From Clostridiales bacterium (GTDB lineage Bacteria > Bacillota > Clostridia > Saccharofermentanales > Saccharofermentanaceae): 7,313 nt of DNA. Below are positions 6,232 through 7,313 of this stretch, piece by piece. The stretch spans positions 1-7,313 of the forward strand of contig JAFGGR010000048.1 of the NCBI GenBank assembly GCA_016930475.1. Reading direction: 5' to 3'. Under the pieces are notes generated by a model, which was not told the DNA's origin, did no database searches, and was given only the letters and a program-made list of their open reading frames with translations. How positions within the stretch are numbered: the stretch's first letter is position 1; the number at the start of each line of letters is the position of its first letter. A program made the translations under genes and the position numbers.

Positions 6232-6787
6232 ACGGACACAAAAAAACCATCACGCAGTAACACATACCTTCATGCCACATACACGCCGCCCCGACATGCG
6301 TAAACTCGGAGCTCAGGAGATTATTTCGCTGATGTTCAAGGGTCATCCACGCACTCAATATATTCTCGGGTTGCCCGTATCCTCTTGCGATAGCAGAATA
6401 ATACTTGGTATGCGACTCGCCCCGGTATGCAGTAATTATGTCTGACCCGTCGATACGAACATGATCGAACGAGAAAACAATTTCGGCCGCTCGTACCCGA
6501 GCCCAATCCGCCATGTCTTCATTGGTCTCAAACGGCGCCAGGTCATTTGAGTTGCGAAGAGCGTTGGTCAACAGGATCAGTTCGCCGGACATCTCCTCGT
6601 CCAGCGTTCCGATGTATTCCGCAGGGTCAACGGCGCTGTCGGATGCCGAGGCATCCGGATCCCTTGAATATTCCGTCGCGTTTCCGGCCGGAGATCCGGA
6701 GCACGAGGACGCAATGAGCACCGCCGTCAGAAATAATGCCGCACGAAAAACAACATTGAACTTAATCTTCCGGGCTCGCGAAGTCAT
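6230..6787 (-). CDS. CAP/SCP-domain lipoprotein
   Basis: This 185-residue protein has a lipoprotein signal: a basic N-terminus (RARKIKF), a hydrophobic core and IASSC with the acceptor Cys29. A Ser/Asp/Ala-rich spacer (30-62) leads into a compact CAP (SCP/PR-1-like) domain at about 65-184. Diagnostic features are the LLTNALRNSNDLAPF opening helix, FDHVRIDG with His109, PENI with Glu141, a Trp147-x4-H152-x2-N motif (AWMTLEHQRNNLL), FTHVGAAC with His164 and the closing YCVMVF strand. His109, Glu141 and His152 sit where the conserved CAP cavity residues are expected. The domain is at the short end for the family and ends in four extra Cys (169, 176, 178, 184). It is probably anchored on the outer face of the membrane. 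Bacterial CAP proteins are widespread, with few activities known. Start: ATG with GAGG seven bases upstream. It is the first gene of a coupled pair with the short dispanin. Confidence 0.85.
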   Translation of the reverse strand: MTSRARKIKFNVVFRAALFLTAVLIASSCSGSPAGNATEYSRDPDASASDSAVDPAEYIGTLDEEMSGELILLTNALRNSNDLAPFETNEDMADWARVRAAEIVFSFDHVRIDGSDIITAYRGESHTKYYSAIARGYGQPENILSAWMTLEHQRNNLLSSEFTHVGAACMWHEGMCYCVMVFLCP

Positions 6788-6805
6788 ATTCGATCCTCAT
6801 GAGTA

Positions 6806-6836
6806 ATTTTTTTGCTTCGTAATCATCTGGTGTCAA
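6806..6836 (-). promoter_or_regulatory. Consensus -35 with a poor -10 near the CAP lipoprotein gene
   Basis: The minus strand carries a perfect TTGACA (6831-6836), but the best -10 partner is AAAAAT (6806-6811) at a long 19-bp spacing. Transcription would begin almost at the ribosome binding site. It is listed because the -35 is perfect, yet it may be chance or a decoy. Confidence 0.25.
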
Positions 6837-6886
6837 CAAAAAACGTTGCTGAACCGAGTCATTCGGCACCCTCCGCTATTAAGTTA

Positions 6887-6895
6887 ATTATATCA
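6887..6895 (-). promoter_or_regulatory. Extended -10 promoter candidate for the CAP-dispanin pair
   Basis: The minus strand reads TGATATAAT, a perfect TATAAT preceded by the TGn extension that can replace a -35 element. No good -35 is seen upstream. The leader to the CAP start codon would be about 95 nt. It sits in the divergent region shared with the solute-binding protein promoter. Confidence 0.45.
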
Positions 6896-6967
6896 TGTCC
6901 TGATTCGTTCCATGCCCGAGCAAGACCGAAACGCGCGATGCCGGTCGTCTATGAAAATGAAAACCAT

Positions 6968-6996
6968 TTGTCTACATGCACCTGCAAGCGTATAAT
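6968..6996 (+). promoter_or_regulatory. Sigma-A-type promoter of the solute-binding protein gene
   Basis: TTGTCT (6968-6973, 4/6 match) is followed at the ideal 17-bp spacing by a perfect TATAAT (6991-6996). Transcription from about 7003 would leave a 42-nt leader before the ATG at 7045. Confidence 0.7.
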
Positions 6997-7044
6997 AAAA
7001 TTGATAGAATGAATCGGAGCCCGTTCGACAGAGAGGGATTTGAA

Positions 7045-7313
7045 ATGCCACGCTACGCGGCCGAATCTGGCAACGGACGGATAGCAAATATTCTGCGATT
7101 TGTGTCCACCTTGTTTGTGTTGTGCTTTGTTGCGCAGTCATTGTCTGCGTGTACCGCTCCTTTTCGCGCCAAGTCGAGAGCCCCCGAGGGAGGCTGTATC
7201 TACGGCGGAGAGGTCGTTATCGGGATCACGCAAGAGCCCGGGCTTTTCGATCCGCATACCGCGGTGGCAGCGGGCGACGAGGAGATCCTGTTCAACATTT
7301 TCGAAGGGCTGGT
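7045..7313 (+). CDS. Extracellular solute-binding lipoprotein, family 5 (N-terminal part, 3' end outside window)
   Basis: The frame is open from ATG 7045 to the right edge (89 complete codons). It begins with a polar N-region, a hydrophobic core and a canonical lipobox LSAC with Cys36, then a short linker and GGEVVIGITQEPGLFDPH, followed by EEILFNIFEGL. The GG-x-L/V-V-x-G-x-T-x-EP-x-x-x-DPH opening and the F-x-x-I-F-E-G-L helix are the usual start of SBP_bac_5 proteins, the peptide/nickel-type binding components of ABC transporters anchored outside the cytoplasmic membrane. The substrate cannot be read from this fragment. AGAGGG (7032-7037) lies seven bases before this ATG. An in-frame ATG at 7009 has no ribosome binding site and would lie only a few bases from the predicted transcription start, so it is less likely. 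Permease and ATPase genes would be expected further right if it is an operon. Confidence 0.85.
   Translation, partial: MPRYAAESGNGRIANILRFVSTLFVLCFVAQSLSACTAPFRAKSRAPEGGCIYGGEVVIGITQEPGLFDPHTAVAAGDEEILFNIFEGL

Noticed and set aside
6219..6263. Longer N-terminus (15 extra residues) for the short dispanin
   Set aside because: It would overlap the CAP gene and translate through a strong AGGAGGTG ribosome binding site ideally placed for the internal ATG at 6218.
7009..7044. Upstream in-frame ATG for the solute-binding protein
   Set aside because: It has no ribosome binding site and lies about 6 bases from the predicted transcription start, whereas the ATG at 7045 has AGAGGG at good spacing.
6893..7141. 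Minus-strand open frame opposite the solute-binding protein start
   Set aside because: It overlaps the lipoprotein signal sequence and both divergent promoters, and the encoded peptide has no recognisable features.

Overview
The window looks like part of a chromosome from a low-to-mid GC Bacillota, most likely a clostridial lineage. The reasons are strong AGGAGG-type ribosome binding sites, sigma-A-like promoter hexamers, lipobox lipoproteins and a gene repertoire typical of that group. This placement is inferred from style and gene families; no rRNA or other marker gene is present.

Layout from left to right. (1) Positions 2-292 (+) hold the C-terminal end of a gene that enters from the left, probably the soluble tail of a large membrane protein of the glycosyltransferase type. 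(2) A strong hairpin at 325-380 separates it from a convergent gene. (3) Positions 391-2472 (-) encode a full-length EF-G-like translational GTPase, an EF-G paralogue with Asp in place of the switch II His. It has its own promoter and ribosome binding site. (4) A terminator at 2586-2618 closes the next minus-strand gene, 2665-4878, which encodes a very long coiled-coil protein. That protein has an N-terminal four-Cys zinc ribbon, a run of 18-residue repeats (54 bp in DNA) and a C-terminal DUF4177-like domain. (5) Positions 5063-5698 (-) encode a zinc-ribbon protein with a CD225/dispanin-type two-helix membrane domain. (6) Positions 5859-6218 (-) encode a second, shorter dispanin paralogue. (7) Positions 6230-6787 (-) encode a CAP/SCP-domain lipoprotein whose stop codon lies inside the ribosome binding site of the dispanin gene that follows it. 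(8) A divergent intergenic region, 6788-7044, carries promoters for both sides. (9) Positions 7045-7313 (+) hold the start of a family 5 solute-binding lipoprotein that runs off the right edge.

How they fit together. Five consecutive genes are on the minus strand. The CAP lipoprotein and the short dispanin are almost certainly translated as a coupled pair. The zinc-ribbon dispanin and the zinc-ribbon coiled-coil protein follow in the same direction with gaps of 160 and 184 bp, so they may have their own promoters. A shared N-terminal CxxC...CxxC ribbon and a shared membrane domain link neighbouring proteins into a possible envelope-associated module: a surface lipoprotein, two small membrane proteins and a long cytoplasmic coiled coil. 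Calling this a functional system is a hypothesis from gene order and domain sharing. The EF-G paralogue is probably independent, since a terminator and its own promoter separate it. No tRNA, rRNA, CRISPR array, transposase or phage gene is visible.
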